From Bacteroidaceae bacterium (GTDB lineage Bacteria > Bacteroidota > Bacteroidia > Bacteroidales > Bacteroidaceae), in the NCBI GenBank assembly GCA_900769465.1, contig CAAGGT010000084.1:1-14679 (forward strand): a DNA stretch of 14,679 nucleotides, read 5' to 3'. The stretch's first letter is position 1, and each line of letters begins with the position of its first letter. Of this stretch, positions 1-8,580 are shown piece after piece. The notes beneath the pieces are model-generated. The model was not told where the DNA came from. It was given only the letters and a program-made list of their open reading frames with translations, and made no database searches. The translations under genes and the position numbers were made by a program.

Positions 1-25
1 AAATAACGCTAAACTAATAACAAAT

Positions 26-1450
26 ATGGCCATTCTTGATTTTTACAAAATCAGTGGACCTTCGACCAATAAGGTCCCTCTGGAAAGACAAGACAAGTAT
101 TACAAGTCATTAAGGTTCCAGGCATTTATTACCGGAACATTTGGATATGCCTTGTATTATGTCTGTCGTCTATCAATGGGAGTTATGAAGCAACCATTAA
201 TAGATGCCGGACTTCTGAATGCAACTCAGCTTGGTATTATCGGAGCTTGTCTATATTGGGTATATGCTGTCGGCAAGCTTGTTAATGGATTTTTGGCTGA
301 TGGAGCCAACATTAAGAGGTTTATGGCTACGGGATTAATTATTTCTTCGGTAGTTAACCTACTTATGGGAATAATTGGAGCTTCAGCTGTAGGGGCAGGT
401 ATGTCTTCAACGGTTATTTTTGTCTCTTTTGCCGTAATGTGGGCAATAAATGGATGGGCTCAATCTATGGGAGCTCCTCCTGCTATCATAGCATTGTCTA
501 GATGGTTCCCATTGAAAGTTCGTGGTACGTACTATGGCTTTTTCAGCGCATCACATAATCTTGGTGAAGGCTTATCTTTCATTTTTGTCGGTTCAATAGT
601 TGCTGCCTTTGGATGGAAGTGGGGCTTTTTTGGAGCGGCAATAGCAGGTGTTGTAGGAATTCTTCTTATTCTGCTTTTCTTTCATGACAATCCTGAGAGT
701 AAAGGCCTCCCTCCTATTGAGGTGCTTGCAGGCGAAAAGACGCAGGAAGAATTGAATGCAGAAAGAGGAGTAAATGAGTCTAAAGAGGATCAGCAAGTGG
801 AAACACGCAGAATTCAGCGTGCTGTTATTAAAAACCCAGGCGTATGGATTCTGGCTCTTTCATCTGCATTTATGTATATGAGTCGCTATGCTATTAATGA
901 ATGGGGAACGATCTTTCTTCAGGAAGCTAGAGGGTATGAACTTAAAGAGGCTGCAGCGATTATTGGATTGAATCCTATTTTCGGTATCATTGGTACTGTA
1001 ATTTCAGGATGGTTATCAGATGTGATGTTTAAGGGGGATCGAAAGTACCCTGCTTTTGTCGCTGGTATATTAGAAGCAATCGCTCTTGCTCTATTCCTAT
1101 TCGGTGGTGGTAGCAAATGGGTTATTGTGCTTTCCATGATTTTATTCGGTATAGCAATTGGAGTTTTGATTGCATTTATTGGAGGGCTTATGGCCATTGA
1201 TCTTGTGCCACGAAAGGCGACAGGAGCAGCGCTCGGTATAGTTGGTATTGCTTCCTATGCAGCAGCTGGAATTCAGAATGTCGTTACGGGTGTGCTTCTT
1301 GATGGAAATATTATCGAGAAGGTTAATGCTGCTGGAGAATTGGTCAAAGTACATGATTTCACTTATGTAAGTTATTTTTGGTTCGGAGCAGCTGTAATCT
1401 CATTTATGTTACCTGTCTTGAACTGGAAACGTAAGCAGCAAGTAATTTAA
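26..1450 (+). CDS. Organophosphate:phosphate antiporter (GlpT/UhpT-like MFS transporter)
   Basis: Inner-membrane transporter of the OPA branch of the major facilitator superfamily, whose members exchange glycerol-3-phosphate or hexose-phosphate for inorganic phosphate. The 474 residues have about twelve hydrophobic segments and a charged central loop (about residues 225-268), normal for the family. Aligned by eye with E. coli GlpT, the key residues are present: Arg48 in GYALYYVCRLSM (GlpT Arg45), Lys84 in YAVGKLVNG (Lys80), His177 in SASHNLGEG (His165) and Arg287 in MYMSRYAINEW (Arg269). Phosphate-ester transport is therefore well supported; whether the substrate is glycerol-3-phosphate, a hexose phosphate or another ester cannot be read from sequence. 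A UhpC-like sensor role is less likely because no uhpAB-type genes are seen. It is the first visible gene of the operon, 21 nt before the nucleotidyltransferase; only 25 nt precede it, so the operon may begin further upstream. Confidence 0.9.
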   Translation: MAILDFYKISGPSTNKVPLERQDKYYKSLRFQAFITGTFGYALYYVCRLSMGVMKQPLIDAGLLNATQLGIIGACLYWVYAVGKLVNGFLADGANIKRFMATGLIISSVVNLLMGIIGASAVGAGMSSTVIFVSFAVMWAINGWAQSMGAPPAIIALSRWFPLKVRGTYYGFFSASHNLGEGLSFIFVGSIVAAFGWKWGFFGAAIAGVVGILLILLFFHDNPESKGLPPIEVLAGEKTQEELNAERGVNESKEDQQVETRRIQRAVIKNPGVWILALSSAFMYMSRYAINEWGTIFLQEARGYELKEAAAIIGLNPIFGIIGTVISGWLSDVMFKGDRKYPAFVAGILEAIALALFLFGGGSKWVIVLSMILFGIAIGVLIAFIGGLMAIDLVPRKATGAALGIVGIASYAAAGIQNVVTGVLLDGNIIEKVNAAGELVKVHDFTYVSYFWFGAAVISFMLPVLNWKRKQQVI

Positions 1451-1471
1451 TAATAACTAACCACATATTTT

Positions 1472-2413
1472 ATGAAACCAACACTTCTTGTTTTGGCTGC
1501 TGGTATGGGTAGCCGATATGGAGGATTGAAGCAAATGGATGGAGTCGGCCCTTGTGGTGAAACCATCATCGATTATTCAATCTACGATGCGGTTCAAGCT
1601 GGATTTGGAAAGGTCGTCTATGTTGTGCGTGAGTACTTTAAAGAACAAATGGAAGAGGTAGTTAGGGAAAAGTACTCTAATGTTAAATGCATTGACGGCG
1701 AACCTCTTGAATTTCAGTTTGTAACGCAAGAACTATTCAAAATCCCTCCTCAATTTACTCTCAACCCAGAAAGAGTTAAGCCTTGGGGAACAGCACATGC
1801 AGTACTCATGGGTAAGGACGTCGTGAAGGAACCTTTTGCCGTGATTAATGGGGATGACTATTATGGAAAGGAATCTTTTAAGATTCTTGGCGACTGGCTC
1901 AGGGCGCATGAAGGCAAGTCTGGAGAATATGCACTTGTCGGATTCGAACTTGACAAGACTCTTTCAGAATCAGGCGGTGTATCACGCGGAATCGGAGCCG
2001 CAGACGAGACAGGTTTCCTTACTGATGTTGTAGAGCATCACAAGATTGCAATGGCAGAAGACGGCAAGATATACGGTGAGAACAATGTAACTGGAGAAAC
2101 TGTCGAACTTGCACCTAAGGCACTTTGCTCGATGAACATGTGGGGCTTTACTCCAGATTACTTTGAGAAGAGCGAGGAAATCTTTACCAAATTCCTAGAG
2201 AAGAACATCAACGAGCTTAAGTCAGAGTTCTACATTCCGTTTGCTATCGACTGCATCATCAAAGAAAGTATTGGGAAATGTGAGCTTCTCTCTACCCCAT
2301 CGCGATGGTTCGGTGTAACATTCAAGGAAGACCGTCCAGGAGTAGTTGCGAAATTCCAAGAATTTGCAGATAACAACATTTATCCAGCACCATTATATCC
2401 TAAAGAAAAATAA
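1472..2413 (+). CDS. Sugar-phosphate nucleotidyltransferase family protein
   Basis: Predicted cytoplasmic GT-A fold nucleotidyltransferase of 313 residues, the type that joins an NTP and a phosphorylated sugar or alcohol to give an NDP-activated product and pyrophosphate. The N-terminus has the nucleotide-binding signature LAAGMGSRYGGLKQ (residues 8-21). A conserved KPWGTAHAV stretch follows at 103-111, and an acidic probable metal site, NGDDYYG, lies at 126-132. No signal peptide or membrane segment is seen. The C-terminal half (about 150-313) does not show the left-handed beta-helix repeats of acyltransferase fusions such as GlmU. It lies 21 nt after the antiporter and 13 nt before the phosphodiesterase, so it is probably co-transcribed and may act on an imported phosphate ester; that role is inference. 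The actual substrate (hexose-1-phosphate, glycerol phosphate or other) is not identifiable. Confidence 0.82.
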   Translation: MKPTLLVLAAGMGSRYGGLKQMDGVGPCGETIIDYSIYDAVQAGFGKVVYVVREYFKEQMEEVVREKYSNVKCIDGEPLEFQFVTQELFKIPPQFTLNPERVKPWGTAHAVLMGKDVVKEPFAVINGDDYYGKESFKILGDWLRAHEGKSGEYALVGFELDKTLSESGGVSRGIGAADETGFLTDVVEHHKIAMAEDGKIYGENNVTGETVELAPKALCSMNMWGFTPDYFEKSEEIFTKFLEKNINELKSEFYIPFAIDCIIKESIGKCELLSTPSRWFGVTFKEDRPGVVAKFQEFADNNIYPAPLYPKEK

Positions 2414-2426
2414 TTCTAATCACTAT

Positions 2427-3353
2427 ATGAAAAAGGCACTATTATTTGTTTTTGTAATGGCAAGTTTATTCGCTTGCCAAAATGCTCCTACATGTTTGAA
2501 TCGTGCGGAGGCGATAGTTGATCACATTCATAATCCTAAATCAGATTATGTGGTAGTCGTTTGTCACCGTGGTGACTGGAGAAATCACCCAGAAAATTCA
2601 GCACTTGCAATTGAATCTATCATCAAAACAGGTGCAGATATGATGGAATTGGACCTTAAAATGACAAAGGATTCAGTCTTGGTTCTTTCTCACGACAAGA
2701 CTCTTGATCGCTGTACAAATGGTAAGGGACTTGTGAGTGACTATACCTATGAGGAAATCAAAAATCTAAAACTTAAAAGAGCACATGGTGTCGCAATTGA
2801 CACCGCTCGTATGCTTACTCTCGAGCAGGCTCTGAATATCTGTAAGGATAGAATTTGCGTAAATATTGATCAGGGATATCAATTTTATGATCAGATTCTT
2901 GAAATCTCAGAGCGCCTTGGTGTAACAAATCAGATTCTTATTAAAGGAAAACGTCCTATTGATGAAGTTGCTGCTCATGAAGCCAAATATGAACATAATA
3001 TGATGTATATGCCAATTGTTGATGTGCAGAAAACCAAAGGAATTGAACTTTATAATTCATACATGGAACGAAATGTTGTTCCGTTGGCATACGAGGTTTG
3101 CTGGCAAACAGAAGATGGTACATTTGAAAGGGTTTGCAAGGAAATCATTGAACAAGGTTCAAAAGTATGGGTGAATACAATCTGGGCTTCACTTTGTGGC
3201 GGTGACGGAAACGATGATGATGCCGCATTTATGGCAGAAGATCCCGGTGATGTTTATCAACGCTATCTGGACAATGGTGTGACAATGATTCAGACTGACC
3301 GTCCAGATCTTCTAGTTAATTATTTGACAAAGCAAGGTCGTCATACTCTATAA
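2427..3353 (+). CDS. Glycerophosphodiester phosphodiesterase (GDPD/GlpQ-like) lipoprotein
   Basis: Predicted periplasmic or surface lipoprotein of 308 residues that hydrolyses glycerophosphodiesters to glycerol-3-phosphate and an alcohol. The chosen ATG gives a lipoprotein signal (MKKALLFVFVMASLFAC, lipid-modified Cys17). An upstream in-frame ATG at 2346 would overlap the previous gene by 68 nt and bury the signal, so it is rejected. The GDPD TIM-barrel signature is clear: CHRGD with catalytic His47, PENS at 55-58, the metal ligands Glu74 and Asp76 in MELDLKMT, and the second catalytic His89 in LVLSHD. The C-terminal IQTDRPDLL (289-297) is also typical. It lies between the cytoplasmic genes and susC/susD, consistent with making the phosphate ester taken up by the antiporter, as in Bacillus glpTQ. 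Whether it acts on free glycerophosphodiesters or on polymer ends such as teichoic acid is not visible. Confidence 0.88.
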   Translation: MKKALLFVFVMASLFACQNAPTCLNRAEAIVDHIHNPKSDYVVVVCHRGDWRNHPENSALAIESIIKTGADMMELDLKMTKDSVLVLSHDKTLDRCTNGKGLVSDYTYEEIKNLKLKRAHGVAIDTARMLTLEQALNICKDRICVNIDQGYQFYDQILEISERLGVTNQILIKGKRPIDEVAAHEAKYEHNMMYMPIVDVQKTKGIELYNSYMERNVVPLAYEVCWQTEDGTFERVCKEIIEQGSKVWVNTIWASLCGGDGNDDDAAFMAEDPGDVYQRYLDNGVTMIQTDRPDLLVNYLTKQGRHTL

Positions 3354-3383
3354 TTAATAACCATATTCTAAACATTTCATTTT

Positions 3384-6300
3384 ATGAAAGCAAAACTAAC
3401 ATTGGTAACGCTTTTGATTACATTGTTTTCATTTGGCGCTTTCGCTCAAAGTGGAACGATAACAGGAAGTGTTACGGACAGTAGTGGAGAACCACTGATT
3501 GGAGCAAGTATTTTGCTGAAAGGTACGACACAGGGAACAATCACAGATATTGACGGTAATTTTACATTGCCTGATATTACATTCCCAGTAGAAGTTACCG
3601 TTTCATTTATTGGATTGAAAGATCGTGACTTGACAATCAATGATGAGTCAGAGTGTCCTCTTGTTATTGTCTTAACGGCAGATGAAAATGAGTTGAATGA
3701 AGTTGTAGTCGTTGGTTACGGAACTCAAAAGAGAGTGAACCTTACAGGTGCAGTGGGAGTCATTGATGGCAAAGATCTCGAACAAAGACCTGTAACTAGT
3801 GCTGCTCAGGCTCTTCAGGGTGCTGATCCATCACTGATCCTTACTAATGGCAGTGGCTCTGTTGAAGGTAATAATTTTAGCATGTCTATTCGCGGTTCTG
3901 TATCGCTTAACTCAGGTGACCCTCTCGTTCTTATTGACGGTATAGAAGGCAATCTCGGACAGGTAAATCCAAATGACATTGAATCGATTTCTGTCCTTAA
4001 GGATGCTTCTGCCTGTGCTATCTACGGAGCAAAGGCTTCTGCCGGAGTCATTCTCGTAAATACAAAGAACGGTACAGAAGGAACTGCAAAGATAAGTTAT
4101 AATGGTCGAGTGAGTCTCTCACAGAACACAACGTCTACTGACTTCTTAACTTCATCATATGATTATGTTACACTCTGTAATGAGTTTTATACCTATCTAA
4201 AGGGATATGGTGCCTATACTTATTCTCCTGAACAGATTCAGATGATGTATGACCGTCGTAATGACGTTACAGAGAATCCTGCAAGACCGTGGGTTGTTCC
4301 TGATGAAACCGGTGAATATACATACGTATACCTTGGTAACTTTGATTGGTATAACTTCTTGTTTAAAGCTAATCGTCCTGAAACAGAACATAATGTTACC
4401 GTACGTGGTGGTACTGAAAAAGTGAAGTACTATGCGAGTGGACGTTATCTCTATAAGGAAGGTTTCTTTAATAATGCAGCTGAAGATATTTATAATGGAT
4501 TGTCTTTCAGAAGTAAGGTTGATGCCAAGTTGAATGATTGGGTGACTTACTCGAATTCTTTGAGTTTTGAACGAATGGATTATTCTTATGGCGGATTTTG
4601 GGAGCAGGATGGTTCGACTGGTTTTACTTCTAGCGGTATTATGTACAATCTGACTCAGAATGTGGGTCCGATGTATACACCTTATAATCCTGATGGAACA
4701 ATTAACATTCAGCCAGGTTACATGGCGGATGCTACTTCGCCAATATTCAGCGGTCGTGGTGGTGTTTGGATGGATGGAAGAAATAAGAATCAGCGAGTAA
4801 ATAACTATATGACCCTTACTAACAGATTGACTTTTGATATCGTTAAAGGGCTAAAGTTTGTCGCAGACTATACCTATCGTCGTCGTGATAGGACAGAGGC
4901 ATACCGATCACTTCCAACTGCAAACTGCTATGACAACGTAAACAAGAAGATGTATGCCGGTAACGGATTGGAAGGAGGACTTTTCTCAAACGGTTCAGTA
5001 TATGATTTCTACCGTGAAACACGTTACTATCAGAACGGTCATATCGTTAACGGATATTTTGCTTATAACGGTTCATTCGGTAATCATAACCTTTCGGCAA
5101 CCCTTGGAGGAAACTTTGATAGTTACCGTAGTTCTAATTTGACTATACATCAGAAGGGCTCATTATCAGATGGCCTTGCTTTTATTGGGCTCATTACCAA
5201 TGAGGATGGTACCAATAATATCCAATCTGCAACTGAAGCAAATTCAGCATATAGTACACTCGGTTTCTTCTTAAGAGTAAACTACGATTATCTTGGCAAG
5301 TATCTCGTTGAAATTTCAGGTAGAACAGATGGTTCATCTAGATTCCCTCAGGGACATCGTTGGGGAATCTTCCCATCAGCATCTTTGGGATGGAGAATAT
5401 CTGAAGAGTCTTTCTGGGAACCACTCAAGGGATGGTGGAACAAGGCAAAGATTAGAGCTTCATTCGGTTCTCTCGGTAATCAGCAGGTAAGTGATTACTA
5501 TTATTGGGATTCAATCAAAACAGGAACATTGAATTACTCATTCAATGCTTCTTCAAAATCCAATTATGCTCAGAGCACAGTACCTGTTTCATCAGATCTT
5601 ACGTGGGAGACCGTTATTACGTCTAACCTCGGATTTGATCTCGGCTTCTTTAGAGACAAGCTCAATGTAACTGCCGATTTCTATATCCGCGACACTAAGA
5701 ATATGCTTACAAATGCAATGACGCTTCCTGCTGTTTATGGATCTGCTGCTCCTAAGACTAATGCCGCTGATTTGAGAACAATGGGTTATGAACTTGCAGT
5801 GTCTTGGAGAGATGATGTGATGATTGGTGATAAGCCTCTTTCATATGGTGTTTCTGCAACTCTCGGTGACCTGAAGACAAAGATTACTCGTTTCGCGAAT
5901 GATTCAAAACTTCTTTCAGATCACTACGTTGGAGAGACTCTTGGAGACATTTGGGGATATAAGACAGCTGGCCTGTTTGCAACTGATCAAGAGGCCGCTG
6001 AATATGCTGCGAAAATTGATGACCAGAATGTGAATAAGGGTGTATATGGTTGTGTCGCTCCATACGATCACCTTATGGCAGGTGATATTCATTATCTCGA
6101 TCTTGATGGAACTGGAAAAATTGATTCAGGTGATAACACGGCAGACAATCCTGGTGACCGTCGAGTTATCGGTAATAGGCTCCCACGTTACAACTATTCA
6201 CTTAAGGGAGATCTTTCATGGAATGGTCTTGATTTCCAGATATTCTTCCAAGGCGTAGGAAAGGTAAATTGGATGCCGTCAGGAAATAGTATCTGGTTCT

Positions 6301-6698
6301 GGAACAACTACTCATTCCACAGACCAACATTTATCCCTACAAACTTTGAGGAAAAGTGCTGGTCTTCAGAAGAAGGTGCAGATAACAGCAAAGCTTTGTT
6401 CCCTCGCCGTAGAGGACGAATTGCTCAGTCAAGCAACCTTGTAACTAGTGACTATTGGCTTCAGGATGCATCATACATCCGTCTTAAGAACCTGACCGTA
6501 GGTTACTCATTGCCTCTTAAGACCAAGGCTATAGAGAAAGTCCGTTTCTATCTTTCTGGTGAGAACCTTTGGTATTGGTCTCCAATGAAGAAATGGTGTA
6601 ACACTATCGATCCGGAAGTTGCCACTACCAAGTCAGCAGATGACTGTATGTATCCATATCCAAGAACATTCTCATTCGGTGTTGACATAACATTCTAA
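3384..6698 (+). CDS. SusC/RagA-family TonB-dependent outer-membrane transporter
   Basis: Full-length 1104-residue outer-membrane barrel importing oligomeric substrate with its SusD partner, powered by TonB. The signal peptide ends at AFA (cleavage about 21/22). A carboxypeptidase-regulatory-like beta-sandwich follows (about 24-98), including GEPLIGASILLKGT and TDIDGNFTLP. Next is the TonB-box-like NEVVVVGYGTQKR (105-117). The plug domain covers about 120-230, with SIRGSVSLNSGDPLVLIDG and the conserved SISVLKDASACAIYGAKAS. The rest is the 22-strand barrel, ending in FSFGVDITF with a terminal Phe as expected for barrel assembly. No N-terminal STN signalling domain is present, so direct FecR/ECF-sigma signalling through this protein is unlikely. 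It lies 30 nt after the phosphodiesterase gene and 14 nt before susD. The ligand cannot be deduced from the barrel; context suggests a phosphodiester-containing glycan. Confidence 0.96.
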   Translation: MKAKLTLVTLLITLFSFGAFAQSGTITGSVTDSSGEPLIGASILLKGTTQGTITDIDGNFTLPDITFPVEVTVSFIGLKDRDLTINDESECPLVIVLTADENELNEVVVVGYGTQKRVNLTGAVGVIDGKDLEQRPVTSAAQALQGADPSLILTNGSGSVEGNNFSMSIRGSVSLNSGDPLVLIDGIEGNLGQVNPNDIESISVLKDASACAIYGAKASAGVILVNTKNGTEGTAKISYNGRVSLSQNTTSTDFLTSSYDYVTLCNEFYTYLKGYGAYTYSPEQIQMMYDRRNDVTENPARPWVVPDETGEYTYVYLGNFDWYNFLFKANRPETEHNVTVRGGTEKVKYYASGRYLYKEGFFNNAAEDIYNGLSFRSKVDAKLNDWVTYSNSLSFERMDYSYGGFWEQDGSTGFTSSGIMYNLTQNVGPMYTPYNPDGTINIQPGYMADATSPIFSGRGGVWMDGRNKNQRVNNYMTLTNRLTFDIVKGLKFVADYTYRRRDRTEAYRSLPTANCYDNVNKKMYAGNGLEGGLFSNGSVYDFYRETRYYQNGHIVNGYFAYNGSFGNHNLSATLGGNFDSYRSSNLTIHQKGSLSDGLAFIGLITNEDGTNNIQSATEANSAYSTLGFFLRVNYDYLGKYLVEISGRTDGSSRFPQGHRWGIFPSASLGWRISEESFWEPLKGWWNKAKIRASFGSLGNQQVSDYYYWDSIKTGTLNYSFNASSKSNYAQSTVPVSSDLTWETVITSNLGFDLGFFRDKLNVTADFYIRDTKNMLTNAMTLPAVYGSAAPKTNAADLRTMGYELAVSWRDDVMIGDKPLSYGVSATLGDLKTKITRFANDSKLLSDHYVGETLGDIWGYKTAGLFATDQEAAEYAAKIDDQNVNKGVYGCVAPYDHLMAGDIHYLDLDGTGKIDSGDNTADNPGDRRVIGNRLPRYNYSLKGDLSWNGLDFQIFFQGVGKVNWMPSGNSIWFWNNYSFHRPTFIPTNFEEKCWSSEEGADNSKALFPRRRGRIAQSSNLVTSDYWLQDASYIRLKNLTVGYSLPLKTKAIEKVRFYLSGENLWYWSPMKKWCNTIDPEVATTKSADDCMYPYPRTFSFGVDITF

Positions 6699-6712
6699 TT
6701 TATGCAGATAAT

Positions 6713-8566
6713 ATGAAAAAGATATATATTGTATTAACACTTGCTTTAGCCACATTTAGTCTGCTATCATGCGACCCTTTGACCAAGGTGCCAGAAACTA
6801 GTATGTCACCAGCGTCTTTCTTCAAGTCTGAGTCTGACTTGGAACTGTGGACTAACAAGTTCTATAGTGATCTGCTTCCAACTCCGGAAGCGGCTGCTGA
6901 AATCCTTGCTGACGATATGATGGGTTCATCATTAAATGCGCTGCAGCAGGGAACACGTACTCCATCATCAAAGTCATGGACTACCCCTAAAGTTAATTCA
7001 AGCGGATACATTACAGAGAATGGTACATTTACTCCGCTTATGAACATTAATTATTTCTTAGAAAATTGTGGCAATTGTGCGGATGAGAACATAAGAAATA
7101 AGTATATGGGAGTAGCATATTTCTTTAGGGCATACTTCTACTTTGATATGGTTAAGAAATATGGTGATATGCCATTTTATGACCATGTAATTGCCTCGGA
7201 TGCAAATGCTGATCTGAATAAGGCAAGAGATCCTAGGGGCTATGTGATGCTTCAGGTTCTCAATGATTGTGACAAGGCTTACGAATTGTTGCCGGAGTCA
7301 TGGTCCGTATATAGGGTAACTAAGGATGCGGCAATGGCTCTCAAGGCACGTGCTGCATTGTTCGAGGGAACATTCCGTAAGTATCATGCAAATAGTGGTT
7401 ACGTTCCTTCAGACAGTCAGCAATTTGGTGATGTAACTGTGTCTTCAGAATGGTTCTTGGATCAGGCAGCAAAGGCAGCTGAGGTTATAATTGGAAAAAG
7501 AAGCCTTTATGAAGGTAATACGATGGGAATTTCGTCTAATCCGATCTATGCTTCGTATCGTGAGTATTTTGTCCTCCAGAAAGCAGAGGATAAAGAGACA
7601 ATTCTAGCAAGAGGTTATAATGCGGATGCACTTGTAAGACATGGCCTTCAGTTTGATATGAAGAATGGAAAGAGAAGTGCTACCCAGCGTTTTGTTAACC
7701 ATTATCTTCAGCTTAATGGTGAGCCTATACAGGCAAGAGAGGGATGGGAGACAATGCAATATCTGCAGCAGTTCCAGTCTCGTGACCCACGTATGGAACA
7801 GACACTGCATGGACCGTCATATGTTGGAATAGAGGCTACAGAGAAAGAGCCGTTGGCTTTTGATCGTACGGTAAATGGTTATAGGATTATAAAGTATATC
7901 AGTTCTTCTGCATTTGAGAATGCCACCACTTCAACAACAGCATTCCCGCTTTTCAGATATGCTGAAGTTCTTTTGAACTATGCGGAAGCAAAGGCGGAAC
8001 TTGGTACTCTCACAGATGCTGATGTTAAAAAGACTATCGATGTACTTCGTGCCCGTGTAGGAATGCCGGCAATGTCAACTGTTCCTACTATCGTTGACCC
8101 TCTGATGCAGTCTTACTATCCAAATGCAAAGGGTAATCAGCTTGCTGCAATTCTTGAAGTAAGAAGAGAACGTACTATTGAACTCTGCTTCGAAGGATTC
8201 AGACAGTGGGATTTGCTTCGTTGGAAAGAAGGCAAGTGGATTGTGCCAAGCACCTTGAAGGGTTTCCAAGGTCTTTACTTCCCAGGACTTGGAGAATATG
8301 ATATTGATAATGATGGTGATATGGATGTATGTCTTTATCAGGGAACTGCTCCATCGACGACTGCTCCATCTACTAATCTTATTGAAATTGGCAAGGGATA
8401 TAGCCTTTCAGAAGGTACAAAGGGCCATCTTACCTATTATGCTTCTGAAACTTATAAATGGGATGAAGGAAAGGATTATTTGTGGCCTATCCCTGTTGAT
8501 CAGCGACAGATTACAGGCGGTGCATTGAGCCAGAATCCTGGTTATGATGATGGTTTTGGAAAATAA
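6713..8566 (+). CDS. SusD/RagB-family substrate-binding lipoprotein
   Basis: Surface lipoprotein of 617 residues forming the lid of the SusC transporter and binding the substrate. The signal peptide ends in a lipobox (LLSC, Cys20). The SusD-like N-terminal helical region includes the hallmark stretch FFRAYFYFDMVKKYGDMPFY (137-156). The C-terminal RagB/SusD region contains FPLFRYAEVLLNYAEAKAEL and RRERTIELCFEGFRQWDLLRW, and ends in the typical WPIPVDQRQITGG...NPGY. An acidic loop DIDNDGDMD (530-538) looks like a calcium-binding Dx[DN]xDG site. It is 14 nt after susC, the usual arrangement for a cognate pair, and 14 nt before the phosphodiester glycosidase gene. Length is slightly above the usual 500-600 residues. 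Family assignment is secure; ligand is unknown. Confidence 0.96.
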   Translation: MKKIYIVLTLALATFSLLSCDPLTKVPETSMSPASFFKSESDLELWTNKFYSDLLPTPEAAAEILADDMMGSSLNALQQGTRTPSSKSWTTPKVNSSGYITENGTFTPLMNINYFLENCGNCADENIRNKYMGVAYFFRAYFYFDMVKKYGDMPFYDHVIASDANADLNKARDPRGYVMLQVLNDCDKAYELLPESWSVYRVTKDAAMALKARAALFEGTFRKYHANSGYVPSDSQQFGDVTVSSEWFLDQAAKAAEVIIGKRSLYEGNTMGISSNPIYASYREYFVLQKAEDKETILARGYNADALVRHGLQFDMKNGKRSATQRFVNHYLQLNGEPIQAREGWETMQYLQQFQSRDPRMEQTLHGPSYVGIEATEKEPLAFDRTVNGYRIIKYISSSAFENATTSTTAFPLFRYAEVLLNYAEAKAELGTLTDADVKKTIDVLRARVGMPAMSTVPTIVDPLMQSYYPNAKGNQLAAILEVRRERTIELCFEGFRQWDLLRWKEGKWIVPSTLKGFQGLYFPGLGEYDIDNDGDMDVCLYQGTAPSTTAPSTNLIEIGKGYSLSEGTKGHLTYYASETYKWDEGKDYLWPIPVDQRQITGGALSQNPGYDDGFGK

Positions 8567-8580
8567 TCACCGTTGAGTAA

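Noticed and set aside
1..25. Possible promoter or leader of the operon
   Set aside because: Only 25 AT-rich bases are available upstream of the first gene, with no recognisable element; the true promoter, if here, is outside the window.
2346..2426. Upstream in-frame ATG extending the phosphodiesterase by 27 residues
   Set aside because: It would overlap the nucleotidyltransferase by 68 nt and place a polar stretch before a clear lipoprotein signal that begins at 2427.
3354..3383. Possible internal promoter before susC in the longest intra-operon gap
   Set aside because: The 30-nt gap is AT-rich but shows no -33/-7 pair and no hairpin.
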